Below, piece by piece: positions 54,013 through 63,662 of a stretch of 64,000 bases of DNA (positions are counted from its first letter, which is position 1; each line of letters opens with the position of its first letter). Position numbers and translations under genes: made by a program. The DNA lies in the NCBI GenBank assembly GCA_015066175.1, contig SVOW01000008.1, positions 62,001 to 126,000 of the forward strand, written 5' to 3'. The DNA comes from Oscillospiraceae bacterium (lineage in GTDB: Bacteria > Bacillota > Clostridia > Oscillospirales > Acutalibacteraceae). The notes below the pieces were generated by a model that had not been told where the DNA came from, ran no database searches, and saw nothing but the letters and a program-made list of their open reading frames with translations.

Positions 54013-55365
54013 TTATTTCATTTTGCCGACTTTCGCCCACAATTCGTCAGCTTTGTTTTTCCACTGAGCAAAGCCGTAAGGTGAATCAGGAAAATCAAGA
54101 TAATGTTTTTTCAGTTTTCCTGAAAGTTTCAGCCCTTCAACGGCAAACTTCAGAGTAGCTGTTGAGATTTTCTTTGTAAAAATTCCGCCTGTGATTTTGC
54201 ATACTGCTTTCATTAAAGGTAAAACAGGGAATTTGATTTCAGGGCCGTCAGCAGCTCCGTCAAGAAAAACCTGCAAAACATCGTGTGCTTTTTCAAAAAT
54301 AAATTCAAACTCATCATTTGTTGCTCTTACAATTTTTGTAAGCAACGCTCTTGTGCTTGCGAAATCAGCGCCTTGCTTAATGTTATAAAGTTTGTTGATT
54401 TTCCAGAGATTTTTTTCGCTTAAATCATCTGCTTTCAAAGCATCAGCAAGCACATCAGCAGCAATTTCCATCTGCACCATACTGCTCGTTACACCTTCAC
54501 CATTATTCGGCTTTGTAAGGCATCCTGCATCCCCTGTCACGATAAAATTATCAGTTACATATGAATAAGGCGGTCTTGTGTAAGGTGTTCTGCCTTTTTC
54601 AACATGGGTAACAGTATATTCCGGCAACGGAATATTTTTTATAACATCTTCAAGATTCTTTTCTGCCTGCTCATAACTATGGCAAGCACCAATTCCGAGA
54701 ATACCGCCGTTTGGGTCAGCCTGAGGGGCAAGCCACGACTTGTATGAAGGCCATCCTGTGGAAGATGTGTTGTAAACGAAATCAGGGTCTTTGAATTTCA
54801 CATATTTCAGAACAACGTAAAACATATCTTCAGGTGTTATTTCAAACTTTTCAACGCTGCAACCATCAGGAAGTTTTCTTCTTGCTGCTGAAGAAAGTCC
54901 TGTGCAATCAACAACACATTTTGCATAAAGAGGATGTGTTTTGTTGTCTTTTATATAAGTGACACCTGCGATTTTTCCATTTTCAAAAAGAAAGTCCTGA
55001 AACTCTGCTTCGTATTCAATTTCGGCACCTTTTTCTTCTGCCCATTTGTTCATAAGCACAGTATATCCGTGCATATGGAGTCCAACCATGGGGTCAAAAG
55101 TTTTAACAGGATATTTCCCTGTAGGTGATGCTGTGTAGTTTGTTTCAAATTCGAACGCCCATTCTTCATCGCCTTCAACAGGACGGGGAATAGAAAATCT
55201 TTCAAACTCTTTTCTTCCTATATGAAAAATATCATATCTGCTTCCGACTTTTTCGCGGGAAGATTTTTCGATAACCTTAACCGAGAAACCTTTCTCAGAA
55301 ATTTTCCTTGCAAAGAAAGAACCTGAAGTTGCTGCGCCAATAACTACAACGTCACATTTCTTCAT
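54013..55365 (-). CDS. Geranylgeranyl reductase-like FAD oxidoreductase
   Basis: This 450-residue flavoprotein is of the geranylgeranyl-reductase/lipid-reductase type. Its FAD-binding start is VVVIGAATSGSFFARKIS (GxxxxG variant), with CVVDCTGLSSAARRKLP in the middle and the second FAD motif VTGDAGCLTKPNNGEGVTSS at about residue 285. The family reduces or dehydrogenates polyprenyl chains or other lipids and halogenates or oxidises natural products in some clusters. It is transcribed from its own promoter away from guaA and ends 41 bp before the glycosidase gene. It may supply or tailor the lipid part of the product made by the neighbouring cluster. Confidence 0.8.
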   Translation of the reverse strand: MKKCDVVVIGAATSGSFFARKISEKGFSVKVIEKSSREKVGSRYDIFHIGRKEFERFSIPRPVEGDEEWAFEFETNYTASPTGKYPVKTFDPMVGLHMHGYTVLMNKWAEEKGAEIEYEAEFQDFLFENGKIAGVTYIKDNKTHPLYAKCVVDCTGLSSAARRKLPDGCSVEKFEITPEDMFYVVLKYVKFKDPDFVYNTSSTGWPSYKSWLAPQADPNGGILGIGACHSYEQAEKNLEDVIKNIPLPEYTVTHVEKGRTPYTRPPYSYVTDNFIVTGDAGCLTKPNNGEGVTSSMVQMEIAADVLADALKADDLSEKNLWKINKLYNIKQGADFASTRALLTKIVRATNDEFEFIFEKAHDVLQVFLDGAADGPEIKFPVLPLMKAVCKITGGIFTKKISTATLKFAVEGLKLSGKLKKHYLDFPDSPYGFAQWKNKADELWAKVGKMK

Positions 55366-55400
55366 TTAAAAATACATCCTTCTTTAATTTTTCTTAATAA

Positions 55401-55429
55401 ATTCTAACACACATCTTTTTCAAATTCAA
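55401..55429 (-). promoter_or_regulatory. Promoter of the geranylgeranyl-reductase-like gene
   Basis: On the minus strand TTGAAT (55429-55424) and TAGAAT (55406-55401), 17-bp spacer. Confidence 0.6.
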
Positions 55430-55515
55430 CATTTATCGTAATTTTTCTCATGATGTTATACAATATTTACTATTTGTTAATAAAAAAACAACGTAAATTT
55501 GTATCCTTAAATATA

Positions 55516-55544
55516 TTGAATTTTTTGCGATATAGGTATATAAT
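55516..55544 (+). promoter_or_regulatory. Promoter of guaA
   Basis: TTGAAT (55516-55521) and TATAAT (55539-55544), 17-bp spacer. The leader is only about 25 nt, too short for a purine riboswitch. Confidence 0.65.
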
Positions 55545-55577
55545 AAAAAGCATAAATTTCATATTGGAGGAGTTTTT

Positions 55578-56579
55578 ATGCAAAACAATGTACGTCCCGA
55601 ATCAATGCAGAGAATCAACACAAAAGAACTTGCAGATGCCTTTATTGAAGAACAGGTAAAAGCAGTCCGCGAGCAGGTCGGAGATAAAAAAGTTCTTCTT
55701 GCCCTTTCAGGTGGTGTTGACTCTTCAGTTGTTGCAGCTCTTCTCATCAAGGCAATCGGCAAACAGCTTGTATGCGTTCACGTTAACCATGGACTTATGC
55801 GTAAAGGCGAAAGCGAACAGGTTATTGAAGTTTTCGGCAAAGAACTCGATGCAAACCTTGTTTACGTTGATGCAACAGACCGTTTCCTTGATCTTCTTGC
55901 AGGAGTAAGTGACCCTGAAAAGAAACGTAAAATAATCGGCGCAGAATTCATTAAAGTTTTTGATGAAGAATCAGCAAAACTTGACGGAATCTCTTTCCTT
56001 GCACAGGGCACAATTTATCCTGATATTCTCGAAAGTATCAAGCAGGCAGAAGGCAAAAAAGCAGTTAAATCTCACCACAACGTAGGCGGTCTTCCTGAAG
56101 AAATGGCAATGGAGCTTGTTGAGCCCATCAAACTTCTCTTCAAAGATGAAGTAAGAGTTGTAGGCGATGCTCTCGGTCTTCCTGCAAACATGGTTTACCG
56201 TCAGCCCTTCCCCGGCCCCGGACTTGGTGTACGTTGTCTCGGTGCAATCACACGTGACAGACTTCATGCTCTCCGCGAAGCAGACGCAATTCTCCGCGAA
56301 GAATTTGAAATCGCAGGTCTTGCAGGCAAAGTATGGCAGTATTTCATCGCAGTGCCCGATATCAAATCAGTAGGCGTTAAAGATGACAGCCGTTATGAAG
56401 GCTGGCCGGCAATTATCAGAGCAGTTAACACAAAAGATGCTATGACAGCAACTGTTGAAGAAGTTCCCTATGCTGTTCTTCACAAAATCGTTGCACGTAT
56501 CACAGCAGAAGTTGACGGCATCAACCGCGTCCTCTTCGACCTCACTCCCAAGCCCACAGGCACAATTGAGTGGGAATAA
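55578..56579 (+). CDS. guaA: GMP synthase, ATP-pyrophosphatase subunit without glutaminase domain
   Basis: This enzyme aminates XMP to GMP. The 333-residue protein has only the synthetase part: P-loop LALSGGVDSSVVAALL (about 41-56), HVNHGLMRKGE, KSHHNVGGLPEEM, the dimer domain PFPGPGLGVRCLGAITRDRL and the closing KPTGTIEWE that binds XMP. The N-terminal glutamine amidotransferase domain of about 190 residues, present in most bacterial GuaA, is absent. The ATG is preceded by GGAGG after a promoter, so it was not cut off. Archaea use a separate glutaminase subunit; here such a partner must lie outside the window, or ammonia is used directly. Confidence 0.92.
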   Translation: MQNNVRPESMQRINTKELADAFIEEQVKAVREQVGDKKVLLALSGGVDSSVVAALLIKAIGKQLVCVHVNHGLMRKGESEQVIEVFGKELDANLVYVDATDRFLDLLAGVSDPEKKRKIIGAEFIKVFDEESAKLDGISFLAQGTIYPDILESIKQAEGKKAVKSHHNVGGLPEEMAMELVEPIKLLFKDEVRVVGDALGLPANMVYRQPFPGPGLGVRCLGAITRDRLHALREADAILREEFEIAGLAGKVWQYFIAVPDIKSVGVKDDSRYEGWPAIIRAVNTKDAMTATVEEVPYAVLHKIVARITAEVDGINRVLFDLTPKPTGTIEWE

Positions 56580-56664
56580 TCCCAAAAACCTGAAACCCTA
56601 AGTAGAATCAAGGTTTTTGAAGTTAAAAATGTCCCCGTGACAACAAAATTCAGTTTTTCACAGT

Positions 56665-56705
56665 AAAGAGCTGACAGATTTAAAAATCTGTCAGCTCTTT
56701 TTAAT
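56665..56705 (+). terminator. Terminator after guaA
   Basis: A long perfect stem AAAGAGCTGACAGAT with its complement and a short AT-rich loop, then TTTTT. Confidence 0.88.
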
Positions 56706-56755
56706 ACCTATAAAGGCATACATAAATATTTTTTAGCAGCGTGAAAATAAAAAAC

Positions 56756-56784
56756 TTGACAAACTAACTTCAATGTGTTATTCT
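56756..56784 (+). promoter_or_regulatory. Strong promoter of the leader-peptide/methyltransferase operon
   Basis: TTGACA (56756-56761) and TATTCT (56779-56784) with a 17-bp spacer; transcription should start near 56791. Confidence 0.7.
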
Positions 56785-56811
56785 TGTCAAAATTCAGTTT
56801 GAGGTATTATT

Positions 56812-56928
56812 ATGAACACATATCTTCTCAGAAAACTTGATATGGATATGAATTGGCTTGCACAGTATGACTATCATCAGTCATCACAGAGCAGGCTTAT
56901 ACCTCTATATTCATTTTTGGAGAGATAA
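56812..56928 (+). CDS. 38-residue leader peptide
   Basis: A short frame with a good ribosome site (GAGGT, 56801-56805, six bases before ATG) lies between a strong promoter and an intrinsic terminator that precedes the methyltransferase gene. The peptide, MNTYLLRKLDMDMNWLAQ followed by YDYHQSSQSRLIPLYSFLER, has no signal or membrane segment. The arrangement is that of leader peptides used for ribosome-mediated attenuation, where stalling or slow translation prevents the terminator from forming. GAGGTAT over its ribosome site (56801-56807) is exactly complementary to ATACCTC (56899-56905) in its own 3' part, so leader translation itself may be controlled by folding. Confidence 0.6.
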   Translation: MNTYLLRKLDMDMNWLAQYDYHQSSQSRLIPLYSFLER

Positions 56929-56951
56929 AACTATATTTTTTCCATATGTTT

Positions 56952-56997
56952 ATAACGGTGTAAGTAGCTGCAGATACTTACACCGTTTATTTTTTTA
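56952..56997 (+). terminator. Attenuator hairpin ahead of the methyltransferase gene
   Basis: A 13-bp perfect stem AACGGTGTAAGTA (56954-56966) / TACTTACACCGTT (56975-56987), followed by TATTTTTTTA. It lies within the same transcript, after the leader peptide and 20 bp before the gene start, so it probably limits read-through conditionally. Confidence 0.8.
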
Positions 56998-57016
56998 TCT
57001 TCAAAGGAGAATTGTT

Positions 57017-57862
57017 ATGAAATTGTTTGATTTAATCAAAAAGAAATTTTTCAAAAAGCAACCTGCAAAAACAGGCGATCATCTTGTAGATTTTTATAAC
57101 CGTATTGACGAGGATTCCCGTCTTTTATCAAAGCACGGGCAAATTGAGTTTCTGACAACTGTGAAATACATTGAGAAGTATCTGAAAGACGATATAAAGA
57201 TTATAGAAATCGGTGCTGCTACAGGCAGATACTCACATTACTTTGCCCAGAAGGGTTTTGAGGTTGACGCAGTTGAACTCATTGAGCATAATATTGAAAT
57301 TTTCAAAGCAAAAACTATGCCTGATGAGAAAGTTACCATCAGGCAAGGGAATGCAGTCAATTTGTCTGAATATCCCGATGAAAGCTATGATGTAACGCTT
57401 TTGCTTGGTCCGATGTATCACCTTTATACTGTCGGGGAACAGAAAAAAGCTCTGTCTGAAGCAATCAGAATCACGAAACCTGAAGGTTTTATTTTCGTTG
57501 CATACTGTATGGTTGACCCTTCTGTTTTAACCGGAATTTTTAAAAATAATAAGGTTCAGTACAGCATAGAAAATGGTCTGATTAACACGGAATCATTTGA
57601 AACATATTTCCCTCCCCATGGTGTTTTCAAGCTATACACGAGAGATGAAATCTTTGAATTGACAGAAGAACTGAATACAGAAAGACTACATTTTCTTGCA
57701 ACTGACGGCTATGCCCTTCATATGAGTGAAGCAATAGATAAAATGGATACCGAAACCTATGAACTGTATCTGAAATACCATTTCAAAACCTGTGAAAGAC
57801 AGGATTTAGTCGGCATGTCACACCACACACTTGATGTTTTGAGAAAGGAGAAAAAGCAATGA
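57017..57862 (+). CDS. Class I SAM-dependent methyltransferase
   Basis: This 281-residue methyltransferase has the SAM loop IIEIGAATGRYSHYFAQ (about 61-77), the acidic end of strand 2 in VDAVELIEHN, and post-loop ESYDVTLLLGPMYHLYT and RITKPEGFIFVAY. It begins with a very basic segment (MKLFDLIKKKFFKKQ). The start is ATG 57017 after AAAGGAGA; longer frames upstream run through the attenuator hairpin. Its stop overlaps the next start as ATGA. Control by a leader peptide and attenuator is typical of genes induced by ribosome-targeting antibiotics, so the target may be rRNA, a drug or a related small molecule. Confidence 0.8.
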   Translation: MKLFDLIKKKFFKKQPAKTGDHLVDFYNRIDEDSRLLSKHGQIEFLTTVKYIEKYLKDDIKIIEIGAATGRYSHYFAQKGFEVDAVELIEHNIEIFKAKTMPDEKVTIRQGNAVNLSEYPDESYDVTLLLGPMYHLYTVGEQKKALSEAIRITKPEGFIFVAYCMVDPSVLTGIFKNNKVQYSIENGLINTESFETYFPPHGVFKLYTRDEIFELTEELNTERLHFLATDGYALHMSEAIDKMDTETYELYLKYHFKTCERQDLVGMSHHTLDVLRKEKKQ

Positions 57863-58980
57863 TTAAATACCCTGACTACGACAGAAGCATACTTTCAATT
57901 GCTTCATCAGTTTTAAATCATTTCGGCGTAAAGGACTGTCAACATAAGACCTTACCCGAATTTGATAAATTACTTGAAAAAGACTACAGAAATATTATAG
58001 TAATTCTTTTTGACGGATTGGGAACCAGCACCTTGAACTACCACCTAAAAGAAAATGACTTTTTGAGAAAGCATTATGTAACCGATATTTCTTCCGTTTT
58101 CCCATCAACAACCGTTGCTGCAACTACATCTATTTTAAGTGGCTACTCTCCTTTGGAATGTGGTTGGCTTGGCTGGGATTTATACTTTGAAGAAATCGGA
58201 GAAAACGTTGCAGTTTTCAAAAACACCTTACAAAAAAACGGTGAGCCTGCTGCAAAATATAATGTTGCAAATAGGTACATTCCTGTTAAAAATGTTATGC
58301 AAAGAATTGAAGCGGTAAAGGGCAGAAAAAGCGCTTACTGTGTAGCCTTCTTTTCAAAATTTCGCATCAGAAGTGTTGAAGATATTTGCAAGACAATATA
58401 CAAGCTCTCGAAAAAGAGAAAGAAAAAATACATATATGCATATTGGCATCAGCCTGACAGTGCAATGCATAGGTACGGAGTAACAAGTCCTGAAGCTCAC
58501 AAAGAAATTTTGCACATCAACAGTGAGGTTGAAAAGCTTTGTAGCAAATTAAAAGATTCACTTGTAATCGTAACTGCAGACCACGGACTTTGTGATGGGA
58601 AAACAGAATATTTAGAGGACTATCCCCAAATAACAGAACTACTAAAAATACAACCATCCATTGAACCAAGGGCGTTAAGTTTCTTTGTTAAAGACGGAAG
58701 AACAGAAGAATTCAAAACAGAATTCAACAAAATTTTTGGAGAGTCTTTCAGGTTAATGACAAAGGACGAGGTTTTCTCTGAAAATATTTTAGGTTTTGGA
58801 ACACCTCATCCGAAAACTGCAGACTTTATAGGTGACTTTTTCGCAGTTGCTCTTGGTGAAATCAATATTGACTATAAACGAGGCGATTTTGAAATGGTTG
58901 GTGTTCACGCAGGTCTTACTGAAGAGGAAATGACTGTTCCGTTTATAGCAATCAAAACAGAAAAGAGGAAACGACGATGA
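57859..58980 (+). CDS. Alkaline-phosphatase-superfamily phosphodiesterase
   Basis: A 373-residue protein of the nucleotide pyrophosphatase/phosphodiesterase branch. Metal and catalytic residues visible: LFDGLG (Asp), FPSTTVAATTS (nucleophile Thr), YWHQPDSAMHRYG (Asp and His), VTADHG (Asp-His) and MVGVHAGL (last His). There is no signal peptide or membrane segment, which suggests a cytoplasmic substrate such as a nucleotide or phosphorylated drug. It overlaps both neighbours by ATGA joints, so it is tightly coupled to the methyltransferase and acetyltransferase genes. Confidence 0.82.
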   Translation: MIKYPDYDRSILSIASSVLNHFGVKDCQHKTLPEFDKLLEKDYRNIIVILFDGLGTSTLNYHLKENDFLRKHYVTDISSVFPSTTVAATTSILSGYSPLECGWLGWDLYFEEIGENVAVFKNTLQKNGEPAAKYNVANRYIPVKNVMQRIEAVKGRKSAYCVAFFSKFRIRSVEDICKTIYKLSKKRKKKYIYAYWHQPDSAMHRYGVTSPEAHKEILHINSEVEKLCSKLKDSLVIVTADHGLCDGKTEYLEDYPQITELLKIQPSIEPRALSFFVKDGRTEEFKTEFNKIFGESFRLMTKDEVFSENILGFGTPHPKTADFIGDFFAVALGEINIDYKRGDFEMVGVHAGLTEEEMTVPFIAIKTEKRKRR

Positions 58981-59537
58981 ATATAATACAAAAAATAAAA
59001 CAGATAAAATACATAAAAACCACACCCACACTTGAAACTGAAAGGCTGATTTTACGTCCTATTACACCAAAGGATGCAGATGCAGCTTTCGTATGGTTGA
59101 GTGACGAAAAGGTTAATAAATTTATGCCGTATACTCTTTATAAAAACACTGATGAGGTGTTGCATTGGATAAATGCAATAATCCCCAAGGACAAGAACTG
59201 CCACTGGGGAATTGTGGTAAAAGAAAACAACCTTTTAATTGGTAGCTGTAGTATCGGTCCCGATAAAAAACAGCCTGATGCTTGGGGGTTCGGCTACAAT
59301 ATCCGTTCTGACTATTGGAACAAAGGCTTAACCACAGAAGCTACAAAAATGATGATTAAATTCGCCAATAAAAAATACGGTATAAAAAATTTTGTTGCAA
59401 GCCATGCTGTTGATAACCCCGCTTCAGGCAGGGTTATGGAAAAGTGCGGTTTGGTATTCGACCATTATGGAGAATACAGTACATTTGACGGTAAACAGAC
59501 TTTTAAGGCCAAATTCTATAAAATGCATTTGGAGTGA
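58977..59537 (+). CDS. GNAT acetyltransferase, RimJ/RimL-like
   Basis: This 186-residue protein matches the RimJ/RimL subgroup: TPTLETERLILRPITPKDADAAF at the N-terminus in pieces, WGIVVKENNLLIGSCSI, the acetyl-CoA block NIRSDYWNKGLTTEATKMM and DNPASGRVMEKCGLVFD. This subgroup acetylates N-termini of ribosomal proteins or small molecules, including antibiotics. It is coupled by ATGA to the phosphodiesterase gene and followed 6 bp later by a second methyltransferase. Confidence 0.85.
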   Translation: MNIIQKIKQIKYIKTTPTLETERLILRPITPKDADAAFVWLSDEKVNKFMPYTLYKNTDEVLHWINAIIPKDKNCHWGIVVKENNLLIGSCSIGPDKKQPDAWGFGYNIRSDYWNKGLTTEATKMMIKFANKKYGIKNFVASHAVDNPASGRVMEKCGLVFDHYGEYSTFDGKQTFKAKFYKMHLE

Positions 59538-59543
59538 TGATTT

Positions 59544-60308
59544 ATGAAAATAAATAATATTGATAACGGTAAAGTTTTTGACTTTGGTAAAACCTCTGCT
59601 GAATACGCAAAATACAGAGATATCTACCCTGAAAAGCTTTACGAAAAATTATACAAACTCGGCGTAGGACGCAAAAACACTTCCTGGCTTGATATAGGTA
59701 CAGGCACAGGAGTTCTGCCATTTAACCTCTGTAACTATGGTGCAAGTATAACAGGTGTTGATATTTCTGAAAGCCAGATTGAAGTTGCAAAAACATTGAC
59801 TATCGAAAAAGGTGTTAATAATGTGAGTTTCCTCGTTTCCCCTGCAGAAACAACGCTTTTTGAAGATAACAGTTTTGAGTGCATTACTGCGGCACAGTGC
59901 TTTTGGTATTTTGACAGAGATAAAATAATTGATGAAATTAAGCGGCTTATTAAACCCGGCGGAGTGTTTGTGAAAATCTATATGAGCTATACGCTTGATG
60001 ATGAAATTGCTAAAAAATCTCATGAACTTGTAAAGAAACTGAACAAAAACTGGACTCCCGGAGCATCAGGGGCAAAGGATATGTATAACCATCCTTTTAA
60101 AAACGGTAAACTCGATATTTTTGAGTGCAAAATACCGTTCACAAGGGAAAGTTGGCATGGAAGAATGTCAGCTTGTCGCGGAACTATGGCATCTATGGAT
60201 GAAAGAACATTGGGAAAATGGGATAAAAAACATAAAGAATTACTTTCAGATTATCCCGATAATTTTGAAATAAAGCATAAGGTTTATATAGCATCATACA
60301 AATTTTGA
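59544..60308 (+). CDS. Class I SAM-dependent methyltransferase
   Basis: A 254-residue methyltransferase with the SAM loop WLDIGTGTGVLPFNL (about 48-62), ITGVDISESQIEVAK at strand 2, and the FECITAAQCFWYF and RLIKPGGVFVKIY core strands. A C-terminal part with WHGRMSACRGTMASM and DNFEIKHKVYIASYKF is typical of the Methyltransf_11-type small-molecule methyltransferases. It ends the four-gene operon, which is closed by a terminator at 60333-60360. The substrate is unknown. Confidence 0.82.
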   Translation: MKINNIDNGKVFDFGKTSAEYAKYRDIYPEKLYEKLYKLGVGRKNTSWLDIGTGTGVLPFNLCNYGASITGVDISESQIEVAKTLTIEKGVNNVSFLVSPAETTLFEDNSFECITAAQCFWYFDRDKIIDEIKRLIKPGGVFVKIYMSYTLDDEIAKKSHELVKKLNKNWTPGASGAKDMYNHPFKNGKLDIFECKIPFTRESWHGRMSACRGTMASMDERTLGKWDKKHKELLSDYPDNFEIKHKVYIASYKF

Positions 60309-60332
60309 CAGGTATGTAAATAAGGCATTAAA

Positions 60333-60360
60333 TAATCCGCACACGGTTATGTGCGGATTA
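60333..60360. terminator. Bidirectional terminator
   Basis: An 11-bp perfect stem TAATCCGCACA / TGTGCGGATTA with a 6-base loop lies between the methyltransferase gene and the converging ilvD. Confidence 0.8.
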
Positions 60361-60448
60361 TTTGGTATATACAAGCAATTGGCTATATATTTATGAAAAT
60401 ATAAGCTGTCATAACGATTTTAATATCATCAAAATACATTTTATCACC

Positions 60449-62104
60449 TTAATTTAAGATTGCACCTGAAGCACCGCCTGAAACGAGAGAAGCATATCTT
60501 TTCAGATATCCTGAAAGCTCTTTTTTCTTCGGCACGAAATTTTTCATACGCTCATTCAATACGTCTTCGCTGACTTTCAGTTCAATAGTATTTTCAGGGA
60601 TATTGATGCTTATTATATCTCCGTTTTCAACAACACCGATAACACCACCTGATGCAGCTTCGGGTGTAACATGACCTACGCAAGCACCTCTTGTGGCACC
60701 GCTGAATCGACCGTCTGTGATGAGAGCTACACTCTCACCAAGTCCCATTCCCATAATTGCTGAAGTTGGATTTAACATCTCACGCATACCGGGACCACCT
60801 TTGGGACCTTCATAACGGATAACAACAACATCACCCGCAACGATTTCACCATCATTGATTGCTTTCTGTGCCTCTTCTTCGCTGTCAAAAACCTTTGCAG
60901 GACCTTCGTGGACAAGCATTTTTTCACTGACAGCAGAGCGTTTGACAACACTTCCTTCAGGAGCAAGGTTGCCTTTCAGAACTGCAATACCGCCCGTTTC
61001 ACTAAAGGGATTTTCTATAGGACGGATAACATTATAATCAAGATTTACTGAATTTTTTATGTTTTCACCCATAGTTTTTCCGCTGACTGTCATGCAATCA
61101 AGATTCAGAAGGTTTTTCTTTGAAAGCTCCTTCATTACTGCATAAACTCCGCCTGCTTCGTCAAGTTCTTCCATATAAGTTCTGCCTGCAGGCGCAAGGT
61201 GGCAGAGGTTGGGAGTTTTACGGCTTAATTCGTTTGCAATATCAAGGTTCAGTTCAACACCGCACTCGTGGGCAATAGCAGGAAGATGGAGCATACTGTT
61301 TGTTGAACAACCAAGTGCCATATCAACTGTAAGAGCATTCATAAGTGCTTCCTTTGTCATAATGTCACGAGGACAGATATTTTTTCTGACCAAATCCATA
61401 ACTGCCATACCTGCGTGTTTTGCAAGCTCAAGCCTTGCAGAATAAACTGCAGGAATTGTGCCGTTGCCTTTAAGTCCCATACCAAGTGCTTCTGTAAGAC
61501 AGTTCATTGAGTTTGCAGTGTACATACCTGAACAGGAGCCGCAGGTGGGACAGGTTTTTCTCTCGTATTCATTAAGTTTATTTTCATCAATTTTCCCTGC
61601 GGAGAAAGCACCTACAGCCTCAAACATACTTGAAAGGCTTGTCTTTCTGCCTTCAACCTTACCTGCAAGCATAGGACCGCCGCTGACAAAAACAGTAGGT
61701 ACATTCACTCTTGCTGCCGCCATGAGAAGACCGGGCACATTTTTGTCGCAGTTAGGCACCATAACAAGTCCGTCAAAGCCGTGAGCAAGAGCCATTGCCT
61801 CTGTGGAATCTGCAATAAGGTCGCGGGTGACAAGGGAATATTTCATTCCCTTGTGTCCCATTGCTATTCCGTCACAAACTGCAATTGCAGGAAAAACAAT
61901 AGGTGTACCGCCTGCCATTGCAACGCCTAATTTTACCGCATCGACGATTTTGTCGAGATTCATATGACCGGGAACAATTTCGTTATATGAGCTGACAATA
62001 CCGATAAGCGGTCGTGACTGTTCTTCTTCCGTTAAGCCTAAAGCGTGAAACAGACTGCGATGAGGTGCATTATGAACACCACAGACTACATTTTCTTTTG
62101 ACAT
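60449..62104 (-). CDS. ilvD: Dihydroxy-acid dehydratase
   Basis: IlvD dehydrates dihydroxy-isovalerate and its methyl homologue to the keto acids for valine and isoleucine, using an iron-sulfur cluster. The 551-residue protein is full length and shows [29 protein letters not shown], the cluster cysteines in [30 protein letters not shown] and the C-terminal [16 protein letters not shown] and [11 protein letters not shown]. It is the last gene of the ilv operon, 15 bp after ilvC. Confidence 0.96.
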   Translation of the reverse strand: MSKENVVCGVHNAPHRSLFHALGLTEEEQSRPLIGIVSSYNEIVPGHMNLDKIVDAVKLGVAMAGGTPIVFPAIAVCDGIAMGHKGMKYSLVTRDLIADSTEAMALAHGFDGLVMVPNCDKNVPGLLMAAARVNVPTVFVSGGPMLAGKVEGRKTSLSSMFEAVGAFSAGKIDENKLNEYERKTCPTCGSCSGMYTANSMNCLTEALGMGLKGNGTIPAVYSARLELAKHAGMAVMDLVRKNICPRDIMTKEALMNALTVDMALGCSTNSMLHLPAIAHECGVELNLDIANELSRKTPNLCHLAPAGRTYMEELDEAGGVYAVMKELSKKNLLNLDCMTVSGKTMGENIKNSVNLDYNVIRPIENPFSETGGIAVLKGNLAPEGSVVKRSAVSEKMLVHEGPAKVFDSEEEAQKAINDGEIVAGDVVVIRYEGPKGGPGMREMLNPTSAIMGMGLGESVALITDGRFSGATRGACVGHVTPEAASGGVIGVVENGDIISINIPENTIELKVSEDVLNERMKNFVPKKKELSGYLKRYASLVSGGASGAILN

Positions 62105-62119
62105 AGAAATTTCTCCTTA

Positions 62120-63658
<1,539 letters not shown>

Positions 63659-63662
<4 letters not shown>

